DNA of 39,936 bases from Dehalococcoidia bacterium. Its GTDB lineage: Bacteria; Chloroflexota; Dehalococcoidia; UBA2979. A program made the translations under genes and the position numbers. The stretch's first letter is position 1. Each line of letters opens with the position of its first letter. The notes below the pieces were generated by a model, which did no database searches, was not told where the DNA came from, and saw nothing but the letters and a program-made list of their open reading frames with translations. The DNA lies in contig JALOAL010000020.1 of assembly GCA_023228825.1 (NCBI GenBank), forward strand, positions 1-39,936, in the 5' to 3' direction. Of the stretch, positions 29,807 to 37,755 are shown one piece after another.

Positions 29807-29825
29807 ATACCCCCATGGGGTGTAT
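29807..29825. promoter_or_regulatory. CsoR/CstR-like operator upstream of the cysteine desulfurase
   Basis: ATACCCCCATGGGGTGTAT is a near-perfect inverted repeat: ATAC/GTAT outside, CCCC/GGGG inside. It ends 9 bases before the ATG at 29835. CsoR, RcnR and CstR repressors bind operators of this G/C-tract-in-AT form; CstR responds to persulfides and controls sulfur genes. No CsoR-family gene is in the window. Confidence 0.5.
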
Positions 29826-29834
29826 TCTCCACGC

Positions 29835-31061
29835 ATGACGCCCCCCCCGGTTACCGAACCCGAGGCGCCCGGCGCCCCTGGCGCCGTGGTCTACCTGGAC
29901 TCCGCGGCCTCTGCCGCGCTGCGCCCGGAAGCCCTGGAGGCGATGCTCCCCTACCTGACGGGCGAGTACGCCAACCCCTCCGCCCACCATGAGCGCGGCC
30001 GCCGCGCGCACGAGGCCATGGAAGGCGCTCGAGACGCGGTGGCGGAGGTGTTCGGCGCCATCCCGGAGGAGATCGTCTTCACCTCCGGCGGCACCGAGAG
30101 CATCAACGCCGCCGTGAAGGGCGTGGCGCTGGCCCAGTCCGAGGCCGGCGTGGGGCGCCACATCGTGACCACGGAGATCGAACACCACGCCGTCCTCCAC
30201 TCCGCGCAGTACCTGGAGCGTTTCGGGTTCGAGGTGGAACTGCTGCCGGTGGACGAGTGCGGGCGGGTCACGCCGGACCAGGTGGCGGCGTCCCTGCGGC
30301 CAGACACCGCGCTCGTCTCCATCGGCTACGCCAACAACGAGGTGGGCACGGTGCAGCCGCTGGCGGAGATCGCGCGCGCCGTGCGTGACCGGGCGCACGC
30401 CCTGGGGCGGCGGGTGCCGCTGCACACGGACGCGGTGCAGGTCGCCAACACGCATGCGCTGGACGTGGACGCGCTGGGCGTGGACCTGCTCTCGCTCTCC
30501 GGCCACAAGTTCGGCGGACCCAAGGGCAGCGGCGTCCTCTACCTGCGTCGCGGCATTCCCTTCCTGGAGCAGATCTCGGGCGGCGGGCAGGAGCGCCAGC
30601 GCCGCTCCGGCACGGAGAACGTCCCGGGTGCGGTGGGCTTCGCCTCCGCCCTGCGCCTGGCGCAGGACGAGCGCGAGGCGTTCTCCGCCCGCACCTCCGT
30701 GCTGCGCGACCGCCTGCTCCGAGGCATGCGCGAGGCGTGTCCAGAGGTGCGCGTGAACGGCCATCCCACGGAGCACCTGCCGCACAACCTCCACGTCTGC
30801 TTCTCCGACCTGGAGGGCGAGACGCTCGTCGCAGCCCTCGACGCGAGGGCGATCGAGTGTTCGGCGGGGGCGGCGTGCACCTCCGCGACGTGGGAGCCCT
30901 CCCACGTGCTGCTGGCCATGGGCGTGCCGATCGACCTGGCGATCGGGTCGCTGCGGATGACGCTCTGGCCGTCGCTCACGGAGGAGCAGATCGACTACGT
31001 CGCAGGCGAACTTCCGGAGGCCGTGGCGCAGTCTCGGCGGGCGGTGCTCCCCGCTCCGTAG
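29835..31061 (+). CDS. Cysteine desulfurase (NifS/IscS-like)
   Basis: The 408-residue PLP enzyme converts cysteine to alanine and a protein persulfide used for Fe-S clusters or tRNA thiolation. Seen: VYLDSAASAALRPEA at the start, TSGGTESINAAV (PLP phosphate), EIEHHAVLHS, the PLP Lys225 in LSGHKFGGPKGSG, RRSGTENVPG and the catalytic Cys348 in ECSAGAACTS. The end SLRMTLW and the following segment are typical. The start ATG 29835 is where homology begins. The operator just upstream suggests control by persulfide or metal. Confidence 0.93.
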   Translation: MTPPPVTEPEAPGAPGAVVYLDSAASAALRPEALEAMLPYLTGEYANPSAHHERGRRAHEAMEGARDAVAEVFGAIPEEIVFTSGGTESINAAVKGVALAQSEAGVGRHIVTTEIEHHAVLHSAQYLERFGFEVELLPVDECGRVTPDQVAASLRPDTALVSIGYANNEVGTVQPLAEIARAVRDRAHALGRRVPLHTDAVQVANTHALDVDALGVDLLSLSGHKFGGPKGSGVLYLRRGIPFLEQISGGGQERQRRSGTENVPGAVGFASALRLAQDEREAFSARTSVLRDRLLRGMREACPEVRVNGHPTEHLPHNLHVCFSDLEGETLVAALDARAIECSAGAACTSATWEPSHVLLAMGVPIDLAIGSLRMTLWPSLTEEQIDYVAGELPEAVAQSRRAVLPAP

Positions 31062-31182
31062 CCGCTCGCGACGCCTCGAAGTGGGCGGCCGTCAGAGGGG
31101 CCTGGGGCGGTGCGCGGCGATCTGGCCAATCTGTCTATGCGGTGCAACAGATCGCTTTACATATCTGTGATGGCCCGTTATC

Positions 31183-31211
31183 GTGTCAGCGGTTGATCCA
31201 TTAGCCGACAC
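31183..31211. promoter_or_regulatory. Imperfect dyad upstream of the small HTH gene
   Basis: GTGTCAGC (31183-31190) and GCCGACAC (31204-31211) are inverted with one mismatch and a 13-base gap. They lie 15 bases before the start of the HTH gene at 31226, so they could be its own operator. Confidence 0.35.
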
Positions 31212-31225
31212 TGGATGGACACACC

Positions 31226-31441
31226 GTGCCTGACTCCCCATTCGACGACTACCTCGACCTGGTCGAGGCGGCGCGAGAACTGGGCATTCATCCCCAGAGC
31301 CTGCGTCGCCTGATCAAGCAAGGGCGCGTCCCCGCAACGTTGTTCGCGGGGAAGTACCTGATCGAGCGCGACAAACTGGACATCTTCAAGTCCAGTTATG
31401 ACCCGCGCCCCGGGCGGAAGCCCATCCGCCGCCTACTCTAG
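31226..31441 (+). CDS. Small HTH DNA-binding protein (excisionase/HTH_17-like)
   Basis: The 71-residue product, from a GTG start, has DLVEAARELGIHPQSLRRLI and KQGRVPATLFAGKYLIERD, the winged HTH seen in excisionase- and MerR-like single-domain proteins. The C-terminus is basic (RPGRKPIRRLL). It is not next to an integrase, so it is more likely a stand-alone regulator. The imperfect dyad upstream may be its target. Confidence 0.75.
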   Translation: MPDSPFDDYLDLVEAARELGIHPQSLRRLIKQGRVPATLFAGKYLIERDKLDIFKSSYDPRPGRKPIRRLL

Positions 31442-31492
31442 GCACGCCCTCTCGCCGGACGGATCCTGCGCACGACGTGCGAGGCATGAGCC

Positions 31493-32314
31493 TCAGGACG
31501 CTACGGGCGGCTCGATCAGGATTTCTGCGTCGAGGTCCATCATGTTCATCTCCAGGCGCAGGATCTCCGTGCCGCTTCCGTCCGTGCCCAGGATGAGCAG
31601 TCGCACCGGCACCCCCCGCTCACGCGCCAGCCAGATGTCCGCAAGGAAGGTGGCGTCGATGTCCGGCGGAAGGATGGCGTCCTCCGTCTGGAAGACGCGG
31701 TAGAACTCCTCCTCCGTGAAGGTGTAGTGACGCGTGGGGAGGCCGTTGGCCTCCTCTTCCTGCCACTCCTGCTCCTCCAGGCGCTCCGTCAGCGCCTCGT
31801 AGTCGAAGTCCTCGGACGAGGTGAAGAGGGCAGCGGGCGAGATGTCCACGTCCAGCAGGTCGTCGCCCCCGGTCGAGGGGGTGGAGGGGCTCCACGCACC
31901 CTCGCCGGCGCGCGTCCACTCCTGGTCGCCGATGCGGATCGTCTCCGTGGTCAGCGTGAGGATGCCGAGGTCGATCGAGGTGGCGGTCTGCTCCCGGTCC
32001 GGGTTCACCACGGCCCCGTCCACGTTGAACGAGAGGTCTCCCTCGATCGGGAGGTCGGCCGGGGCATCGCCGTCCTGGAGTGCGGCCGCCGCCACGGTCA
32101 CGTCCACGCGGTAACGGTAGGACGCGAGGTCACTGGGCGAGCGGGCGAGGAACGGCGCCTTCGTCGCGGCCTCGGTGGCCGTGGTGGTGCCGGTACTCCC
32201 GCTGCCAGGCGTGCCGCCGGCATCTTCGCCGTTGCAGGCCACGAGGGCGAGCGCCGCGACGCCCAGGGCCGGCAGGAGCAGCCAGCGGCGGAGTCGATGG
32301 GGGGCTGAGGTCAT
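31493..32314 (-). CDS. Lipoprotein (LppX/LprG-like)
   Basis: This 273-residue protein has a lipoprotein signal peptide: RRWLLLPALGVAALALVAC, with the lipidated Cys at about residue 27 followed by NGEDAGG. A Gly/Thr-rich linker leads to a domain with alternating strands (YRYRVDVTVAAAAL, ADLPIEGDLSFNVDGAVV, TARHYTF-like LPTRHYTFTEEEFY) that resembles the LppX_LprAFG fold, which carries lipids in the cell envelope. The family call is moderate. The gene converges on the small HTH gene. Confidence 0.75.
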   Translation of the reverse strand: MTSAPHRLRRWLLLPALGVAALALVACNGEDAGGTPGSGSTGTTTATEAATKAPFLARSPSDLASYRYRVDVTVAAAALQDGDAPADLPIEGDLSFNVDGAVVNPDREQTATSIDLGILTLTTETIRIGDQEWTRAGEGAWSPSTPSTGGDDLLDVDISPAALFTSSEDFDYEALTERLEEQEWQEEEANGLPTRHYTFTEEEFYRVFQTEDAILPPDIDATFLADIWLARERGVPVRLLILGTDGSGTEILRLEMNMMDLDAEILIEPPVAS

Positions 32315-32537
32315 GGGGCCTCCGCGCTCCGGTAGGAGCCAGGCCGGGAGGGGCTGACATGTCGCAAGTCGATGTTCCGGGTGTCCGTTGTCCTGTGGGG
32401 GGAACGGGGCAGGCGGCGTCCTCGTTCGGATCGGCGTGGCTCGGGGATTCCGAGGGCACGATCCCAGCGTAGCGGACGCTCCCGCCTCCGCGCCCGCCCG
32501 TCCCCGCGCTCGAGCCCAAGCGCGGGCCTTGGGAGGG
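32315..32537. other. 223-base intergenic stretch, nothing recognised
   Basis: It separates the lipoprotein gene from the orotate phosphoribosyltransferase-like gene upstream of it. It presumably carries the lipoprotein promoter. I see no hairpin with a U tract and no repeat. Confidence 0.4.
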
Positions 32538-33230
32538 TCAGTCGAACTCGGAGCGCGGTTCGCCCTCGCGGCGGAGGTATGACGTAGAGCGGTCGTAGTC
32601 CTGGCGGCTGAGGTGGCCGGCCGAGTGCAGGTACGTCAGCATCACCTCCAGCGTCAGGATCGAGTGGACGCGTACGCCCATCGCCTCCAGGCGTCGGGCC
32701 GCGCCCTGCTCGCGGTCGATCAGCACCACCACGCTCTGCACCATGAGGCCGGCATTCCGCAGGCCCTCCACCGTCTCCACGAGCGATCCGCCACCGGCCG
32801 CCAGGTCGTCCACCACCAGCACGCGCTGTCCAGGGCGGTAGATGCCCTCCACGTGCGGCGCCATCACCTCCTCCGGCGACCGAGGCGGGCGCAGGTAGAG
32901 CAGGGGGCGGTCCATCTGGAGCGCCAGCGCCGTGGCGATGTGCAGCCCGCCGATGGGCACGCCGGCGATGGCGTCGAACGGCTCCACCACGCGGTTGCGC
33001 ATGGCCATGGCCAGGTCCAGTTCCTCCTGGATGAGGCGCGCGGTGCGCCTCATGGCCTCCGGGCGGGAGATGAGTAGTTTCGCGTTCACGTACACGGGCG
33101 AGTGGCGGACCGTGCGGCCCATGGAGAAGTCGCCGAACTGGATCGCGCCCAGCCGCCAGAGCGTCTCGGCCAGCCAGAGGCGGCCCTCCGGCTCGGTGTG
33201 GTTGCCTCCGTTGGTGCCAGCGTTGGTCAC
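32538..33230 (-). CDS. pyrE: Orotate phosphoribosyltransferase-like protein
   Basis: This is a 230-residue type I phosphoribosyltransferase. The layout matches OPRTase: AIQFGDFSMGRTVRHSPVYV near the start, an internal AIAGVPIGGLHIATALAL, then the PRPP loop VLVVDDLAAGGGSLVETVEG. In most OPRTases the two residues after DD-x are Thr-Thr; here they are Ala-Ala, which should weaken PRPP phosphate contacts. It may still make OMP, or act on another base. The start overlaps the dehydrogenase stop by ATGA. Confidence 0.8.
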   Translation of the reverse strand: MTNAGTNGGNHTEPEGRLWLAETLWRLGAIQFGDFSMGRTVRHSPVYVNAKLLISRPEAMRRTARLIQEELDLAMAMRNRVVEPFDAIAGVPIGGLHIATALALQMDRPLLYLRPPRSPEEVMAPHVEGIYRPGQRVLVVDDLAAGGGSLVETVEGLRNAGLMVQSVVVLIDREQGAARRLEAMGVRVHSILTLEVMLTYLHSAGHLSRQDYDRSTSYLRREGEPRSEFD

Positions 33231-34279
33231 GGGCGTCCTCGTCGTCTTGCGGTGTCGTTGGTCGCGGCGGTCACATCCAGAGCGTCTGGCTCCCGGGTGT
33301 CTGGGGTCAGGGCGTCCGGGTTCAGGAGGTGCACCGGCCGCTCGCCGGTCAGCGCCGCCAGCAGGCCGTCCACGGCCAGGTGCGCCATCTGCGTGCGCGT
33401 CTCCAGCGTGGCGCTCCCCAGGTGCGGCGCCAGTACCAGCCGAGGCGCATGGAGGAGAGGGTGGTCCGGCGGGAGTGGTTCGGGCGTCATCACGTCCAGT
33501 CCGGCGCCGGCGATGAGGTCCGCGCGGAGCGCATCGGTCAGCGCGCCCTGGTCCACCACGGGCCCGCGGGCGGTGTTCACGAAGACGGCGTGCGGCTGCA
33601 TGCGCGCGAAGAACGAGGCGTCACACATGCCGCGTGTCGCCTCGGTCAGCGGGACATGGATGGAGACGAAGTCCGATCGGGCCAGCAGGTCGTCCAGCGG
33701 CACGAACTCGCCGGGGAAGTCCGCCTTCGCCGAGCGCCCGCTGTAGAGCACGCGCATCTGGAACCCCTGCGCCCGGCGCGCCACCGCAGCGCCGATGCGA
33801 CCCGGCCCCACGATGCCCAGCGTGCGTCCGGTCACGGCGCTGCCGAGCAGCCAGGAGGGGTGCCAGGGCCCCCATTCGCCGGCCTCGATGGCGGCGCGGC
33901 CCTCCGGCAGGCGGCGCGCGGCCGCCAGCAGGAGCGCCCACGTCATGTCTGCGGTAGCGTCCGTCAGGACGCCCGGCGTGTTGGTCACCAGCACGCCACG
34001 CGCGCTGCAGGCGGGGACGTCGACGTTGTCATAACCCACGGCCATGTTCGCCACCACGCGCAGCCCGGGGCGGGCGTCCAGCAGGGCGGCGTCCACGCGC
34101 TCGGTGAGCATCGACAGGAGGCCGTCGCAGTCCTCGCTGCGCGCGAGCAGCGCGGCCGGGGACGGCGGCGCCTCGTCCTCCCACACGTCCACCTCGTCCA
34201 CGGCGTCACGGAGTCGCGCCAGCGGGGAGCCGGGGCCCGAGCCGCCCGGCAGCGCGCGGGTGACGAACACGCGGGTCAC
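33227..34279 (-). CDS. D-2-hydroxyacid dehydrogenase (glyoxylate/hydroxypyruvate reductase-like)
   Basis: The 350-residue NAD(P)-dependent enzyme has the N-terminal catalytic domain with VANMAVGYDNVDVPAC, the Rossmann loop GRTLGIVGPGRIGAAVARRA, the catalytic Arg in NTARGPVVDQ, and a Glu-His pair (GLDVMTPEPL and APHLGSAT). GTG 34279 is the start of homology; the frame is open to 34795 over the divergent rhodanese gene, which is not real coding. Exact substrate unknown. It is coupled to the phosphoribosyltransferase gene. Confidence 0.88.
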   Translation of the reverse strand: MTRVFVTRALPGGSGPGSPLARLRDAVDEVDVWEDEAPPSPAALLARSEDCDGLLSMLTERVDAALLDARPGLRVVANMAVGYDNVDVPACSARGVLVTNTPGVLTDATADMTWALLLAAARRLPEGRAAIEAGEWGPWHPSWLLGSAVTGRTLGIVGPGRIGAAVARRAQGFQMRVLYSGRSAKADFPGEFVPLDDLLARSDFVSIHVPLTEATRGMCDASFFARMQPHAVFVNTARGPVVDQGALTDALRADLIAGAGLDVMTPEPLPPDHPLLHAPRLVLAPHLGSATLETRTQMAHLAVDGLLAALTGERPVHLLNPDALTPDTREPDALDVTAATNDTARRRGRP

Positions 34280-34520
34280 GAGGCGGCGGAGAGTGCAGCG
34301 CGGAGGCGTGGAGGGCTGGCCATGGGTGAATTGTACCCGTGCGGCGGTCACCCGCGTGCGGCGGACATCGGGCCACGCCTGCGGGGCGCCTCGGCACGGA
34401 GCGCGGGTCGAGGCCGAGCGTGAGCGGGGGGTGAGGCGGTAGAATTGGAGCGATCCGGCGGGAGAGCGATCACACCCCGCGTGCAAACGCGCGCGGCGGC
34501 GACTGGGTGGAGGATTTCGG
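34280..34520. promoter_or_regulatory. Divergent promoter region of the dehydrogenase and rhodanese genes
   Basis: This 241-base gap holds the promoters of two divergent genes. TAGAAT at 34440-34445 is a good -10 for the rhodanese gene, but its -35 is not convincing. No CsoR-type inverted repeat like the one before the desulfurase is seen. Confidence 0.35.
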
Positions 34521-34862
34521 ATGCCAGAGAAGCGCCCCGGCGAGCCGTTTACGCGCATCACCGTGGAAGAAGCCAGGAAGATGATCGACGAGGACAACGC
34601 GCAGGTCATCGACTCGCGTGAGCCGCACGAGCACGCGGAGGGCCACGTGCCGGGCTCGGTGCGCATCCAGCACATGGCCACGCTGGCGCAGGCGGACAAG
34701 ATCGCGCGCGACCGGCCCGTGTTGTTCATCTGCAAGTCCGGCCAGCGTTCTGCCGTGGCCGCAGAGTTCGCCGCCTCCGTGGGCATCACGGACATCTACA
34801 ACGTGGAAGGCGGGCACGAGGCGTGGGCGGAGGCCGGCTACCCGATGGAGACGGGAGACTAG
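34521..34862 (+). CDS. Single-domain rhodanese (sulfurtransferase)
   Basis: The 113-residue protein has the rhodanese active-site loop FICKSGQRSAVAA with the catalytic Cys and the upstream AQVIDSREPHEHAEGHVPG. It moves sulfane sulfur between small thiols or proteins. GGAGG lies eight bases before the ATG. A strong terminator follows at 34898. It may act with the cysteine desulfurase gene nearby, but they are not in one operon. Confidence 0.9.
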   Translation: MPEKRPGEPFTRITVEEARKMIDEDNAQVIDSREPHEHAEGHVPGSVRIQHMATLAQADKIARDRPVLFICKSGQRSAVAAEFAASVGITDIYNVEGGHEAWAEAGYPMETGD

Positions 34863-34897
34863 CCTACTTCCCGCGATAGTTTTCGCTCGTGATAAAG

Positions 34898-34926
34898 ACG
34901 GCGGCCGAGAGGCCGCCGTTTCTACT
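34898..34926 (+). terminator. Rho-independent terminator after the rhodanese gene
   Basis: ACGGCGGCC-GAGA-GGCCGCCGT forms a near-perfect stem of about 9 pairs with a 4-base loop, followed by TTTCTACTTT. It is 36 bases past the rhodanese stop. Confidence 0.85.
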
Positions 34927-35043
34927 TTATTAACGCAATTTCCGTTTTGTTATCAAGCCTCTGGATTACCATGGGAAAAACAGACGTCAACTTGTGATCC
35001 GTCCGGGCGACATTCGGTCGGGTGACAGTCGGAAGGAGAACGA

Positions 35044-35163
35044 GTGGTTTCACTCGCTGTTGGCGCCGTGCTACTGGTGGCTGGTCTGGCCTTTGCGGTC
35101 TTCCTCGGCGTCGTTGCCGAACGTGACGACCGCAGGCGGCAGCGCGAAGCACCGGACCGCTAG
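35044..35163 (+). CDS. Single-span microprotein, 39 aa (paralogue of the one at 38018)
   Basis: GTG 35044 follows GGAAGGAG at good spacing. One membrane segment spans residues 3-24 (VSLAVGAVLLVAGLAFAVFL), followed by a basic/acidic tail ERDDRRRQREAPDR that would lie in the cytoplasm. It shares 13 of 21 residues with the microprotein at 38018 across the membrane segment and the start of the tail. Such short proteins often bind larger membrane complexes. The family is unknown to me. Confidence 0.65.
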   Translation: MVSLAVGAVLLVAGLAFAVFLGVVAERDDRRRQREAPDR

Positions 35164-35174
35164 CCGGTAACTAT

Positions 35175-35213
35175 CCCCTCACGGCACGTGTGCTAGAGGC
35201 ACCGTGACAGGGG
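35175..35213. terminator. Hairpin after the first microprotein
   Basis: CCCCTCACGG pairs with CCGTGACAGGGG around a loop containing a few unpaired bases, 11 bases past the stop. No U tract follows, so it may be a weak terminator or mRNA-stabilising structure. Confidence 0.5.
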
Positions 35214-35236
35214 GGCGCTCGGTGTAGACTGGGTGC

Positions 35237-35434
35237 ATGAGTGGATCAAAGTCCAAGCGACCTCGCCCCTCGTATGAGGACGGCAAGACCCGCGACCCTG
35301 AGATCGATCGGTTGCAGGAAGGGTGCCTCCCGGACGGCAACGATCAGAGAGCGGGGGTTCTCAGCCTCATCGCCCGAGCGGTGAGCTCTCGTCGAGACCG
35401 AGGCTCGTCTGAACAGTCCAAGAAGGCTTCTTGA
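35237..35434 (+). CDS. Possible small hydrophilic protein
   Basis: This is a 65-residue ORF with fair third-position G+C but no clear ribosome site. It is basic and low in hydrophobic residues, with no motif. Its end overlaps the 3' end of the convergent PIN gene by about 70 bases, which makes it less likely to be a real gene. Confidence 0.25.
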   Translation: MSGSKSKRPRPSYEDGKTRDPEIDRLQEGCLPDGNDQRAGVLSLIARAVSSRRDRGSSEQSKKAS

Positions 35435-35915
35435 TCACCAGCGTCGGCGTACCGCCGACTTTTCCTGACGCCCTCAGGAGTTTGTGATCTCGGCTGAACA
35501 TCACAGGACATCGGCCGCGGATCGCCGACGCTACGTGGATCGCGTCCTTCGGGTCGATGGCGCAGTCGTAGAACACTCGCCGCGCATCTTCCCCGACACG
35601 CCGATCTGTCTCAATGAGCCTCAGGCGGCGCGGGCCGTACTCCGCGAATAGGTCGATGATATCTGGCTCACGCGACCGGTCTATCTTGCGCCGTTCGTTC
35701 GGGACATCCAGCTTCACGTACAGCACTTCGGTCAGCGTGAGCGCAGAGGTTGCGAGTTCTACCGCGCCGGCCTTCCACGCGTTGATCACATCGACGGCTA
35801 GTTGATGGCCTGCTCGATTCGAGATCAGGTAGTCGAAGTAAAAATTTGAGTCGAGGTAGACCAAGTCTGGGTTGCGCCCAGTCGCGGGGGTCTGATTCCC
35901 GCTATCCGATGTCAC
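35367..35915 (-). CDS. PIN-domain ribonuclease (toxin-like)
   Basis: The 182-residue protein has a PIN fold with the expected acidic residues: LVYLDSNFYFDYL, TLTEVLYVKLDV, AIDPKDAIHVASA and FSRDHKLL. GTG 35915 begins the homology and overlaps the upstream gene stop by 14 bases. The partner upstream is not a classical VapB, so this may be a different toxin-antitoxin type. Longer open frame upstream to 36071 is not coding. Confidence 0.8.
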   Translation of the reverse strand: MTSDSGNQTPATGRNPDLVYLDSNFYFDYLISNRAGHQLAVDVINAWKAGAVELATSALTLTEVLYVKLDVPNERRKIDRSREPDIIDLFAEYGPRRLRLIETDRRVGEDARRVFYDCAIDPKDAIHVASAIRGRCPVMFSRDHKLLRASGKVGGTPTLVIKKPSWTVQTSLGLDESSPLGR

Positions 35916-36687
35916 GTAGGCGCTCCAAATAGTTCTCCGGGTCCTCGACCTCGCCGAATGCACCCGCCGCATCGCGCGGCGGGTGCGGTGGCGCAACATC
36001 GAGCACCTCGAAGAAGTCCACCTGGCGTACTTGCTGCGGGCGACCCTCTGGGTCGCGCCGGAGCTTCCCACTCACGATGACTTTGCGCCCGACTGCGGCC
36101 TTCACCTTGTCTAGCTCGGTCGTGTCGAAGTAACACCTAACCGCTCGCCCCGTGACGGCGTCATAGACCGTAAATCGCGGCTGACGGTGAATGTCCAGCC
36201 CTTCGAGGCGCCCTTCGACGCTGCCGAACGAGTAGCCCATCGGAAGCACGCGATCGACGGTCGCAGCCGCATCTCGCGTAACTGTGACCGGTGGGCTGTT
36301 CGGATAGAGGTCAGAGCGGGCGATAACGTGGCGGATGCCGTTACCGGTCTGACGGGCCATTTCACGGACGTGCGTGAGCGCATCGTCATTGAAGGCGATG
36401 GGGCGCTGTCGCTCTTTCTGAATCTCATGAAGCCCCGCGAGGCTCGTGGTGATCACCTGTGGCCCGATATCTGGGCGCTTCCCCTTCGGGCGGGACATCA
36501 AGCCAACGGCAGCCGGGCTGTTGTACGAAAGCGAAGTGATGCGCCAGAGCAGGGACGGATCGCCAAAGTCGGACAGTTCGCGATCGACTTCACTGAGGAC
36601 ACCAAGAAACTCCCGAAGCAGGAGTGTGAACTTCTCGGGGCTAATCTCGTCGGCATCGATGACGAACGTGACGGGAGTCTCGGGCAT
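35902..36687 (-). CDS. Partner of the PIN protein, antitoxin-like, C-terminal OB-like fold
   Basis: This 261-residue protein of unknown family is coupled to the PIN gene. The N-terminus (TFVIDADEISPEKFTLLLRE) looks like the core of many antitoxin-like helical proteins. The C-terminal third has an OB-fold rhythm: VEGRLEGLDIHRQPRFTVYD, AVRCYFDTTELDKVKAAVG, KVIVSGKLRRDPEGRPQQV. Pairs of this protein with a PIN domain are scattered in bacteria. It may neutralise the PIN protein or direct it. AGGATGG precedes the ATG. Confidence 0.65.
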   Translation of the reverse strand: MPETPVTFVIDADEISPEKFTLLLREFLGVLSEVDRELSDFGDPSLLWRITSLSYNSPAAVGLMSRPKGKRPDIGPQVITTSLAGLHEIQKERQRPIAFNDDALTHVREMARQTGNGIRHVIARSDLYPNSPPVTVTRDAAATVDRVLPMGYSFGSVEGRLEGLDIHRQPRFTVYDAVTGRAVRCYFDTTELDKVKAAVGRKVIVSGKLRRDPEGRPQQVRQVDFFEVLDVAPPHPPRDAAGAFGEVEDPENYLERLRDIG

Positions 36688-36768
36688 GGTGCCATCCTGA
36701 ATGCGCGGTGAGGCGCGCGGACTGGTATCTTAGTTTCCAGCCCGATGCCGCTGCAATCGAGTGAATCG

Positions 36769-36791
36769 CCCCCGGTGCCAGCCGGGGGTTT
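36769..36791. terminator. G/C-rich hairpin between the transposase and PIN-pair promoter
   Basis: CCCCCGG (36769-36775) and CCGGGGG (36782-36788) form a 7 bp stem with a 6-base loop, followed on the plus strand by TTTGG. On the minus strand there is no U tract, so its direction is unclear; it may mark the IS end or insulate the genes. Confidence 0.45.
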
Positions 36792-36798
36792 GGCTTAT

Positions 36799-37749
36799 CT
36801 ACCCGATAGGCGAGTAGTCGCCGTGCTTCCCGGCGCGAACCTCCCTGACCCGGTTCGTGATGGTCACGAACATGGGCGTCTCATCCTTCCGGTGATTGTA
36901 CCGGAAGGTGTACTCGTTCACGTAGGTCTGGAGGTAGTCGGAGCCGACCGCGTGGTACACGCCACGGATGCCGTTCTTCAGCAGGCTCCAGAACCCCTCG
37001 ATGGTGTTCGTGTGGACGGTACCCTCGACCCAGACCTTCGCGGAGTGGTTGACCCGCTTGTGCTGGTAGCCGCTCTTGCTGAGGTCGTTGTAGGCCGTGT
37101 GCTCATCCGTAAACACCGTCGCCTCGGGCATGACGTGCTCGGCCACTAAAGGCATCAGGGTGCTCTTGCGGACGTTCTGCGCGACTCGCGCAGTCACCCG
37201 CCCGCCGCGCTCGACAGCACCGACGATGGGCGTCTTGTTCGAGAGCGAGTTGTAGCCGGGCTTCTGACCGGTGTGCCCGGGCCGACCGGGGAAGTAGAGC
37301 TTCCCGCCGTGCCACGTCTCATCGACCTCGACCGTCCCCGTCAGCGGGCCACCGTCCTCAGCGAGCAGGGACCGGATCTGCTTGAACATGCGCCAAGCCG
37401 TCTTGTACGTGACGCCGAGCTCGCGCTCCAGTTGCTTCGCGCTGATCCCGGAGCGCGTCGTGCTCATGAGGTACATGGCGTAGAACCACGACTTCATGGG
37501 CGTGCTGGACTTCTCGAAGATCGTCCCGGCCAGCGGGTAGGCGTGCGTCCCGCACTTGGAGCACGTCAGCGCCTTCGGTCGCTTGGTCAGACGGGCGTGC
37601 TTGGTGAATTCGCCGCCGCACTTCTCAGAGCGGCACGGCACAGTCCCGTCCTCCAGGTAGGACGGGTAGACCATCCCGAACACCGCGAGCAGACAAGCGT
37701 CGTCGTCGGGGAAGTCCGAGTTGAAGTCGCGAATCGTGTACCGCTTCAT
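36799..37749 (-). CDS. IS1595-family transposase (ISXO2-like)
   Basis: This is a 316-residue transposase. The N-terminal zinc-binding part has CRSEKCGG and LTCSKCGTH, a helical HTH part follows (ISAKQLERELGVTYKTAW), and the ISXO2-like catalytic domain has VEVDETWHGGK, TVFTDEHTAYNDL and HTNTIEGFWSLLKNGIRG, the D-D-N/E set. It is complete. ATG 37749 lies at the predicted transcription start, so the message is probably leaderless. I could not find convincing terminal inverted repeats or a target duplication. Confidence 0.9.
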   Translation of the reverse strand: MKRYTIRDFNSDFPDDDACLLAVFGMVYPSYLEDGTVPCRSEKCGGEFTKHARLTKRPKALTCSKCGTHAYPLAGTIFEKSSTPMKSWFYAMYLMSTTRSGISAKQLERELGVTYKTAWRMFKQIRSLLAEDGGPLTGTVEVDETWHGGKLYFPGRPGHTGQKPGYNSLSNKTPIVGAVERGGRVTARVAQNVRKSTLMPLVAEHVMPEATVFTDEHTAYNDLSKSGYQHKRVNHSAKVWVEGTVHTNTIEGFWSLLKNGIRGVYHAVGSDYLQTYVNEYTFRYNHRKDETPMFVTITNRVREVRAGKHGDYSPIG

Positions 37750-37755
37750 GAGACA

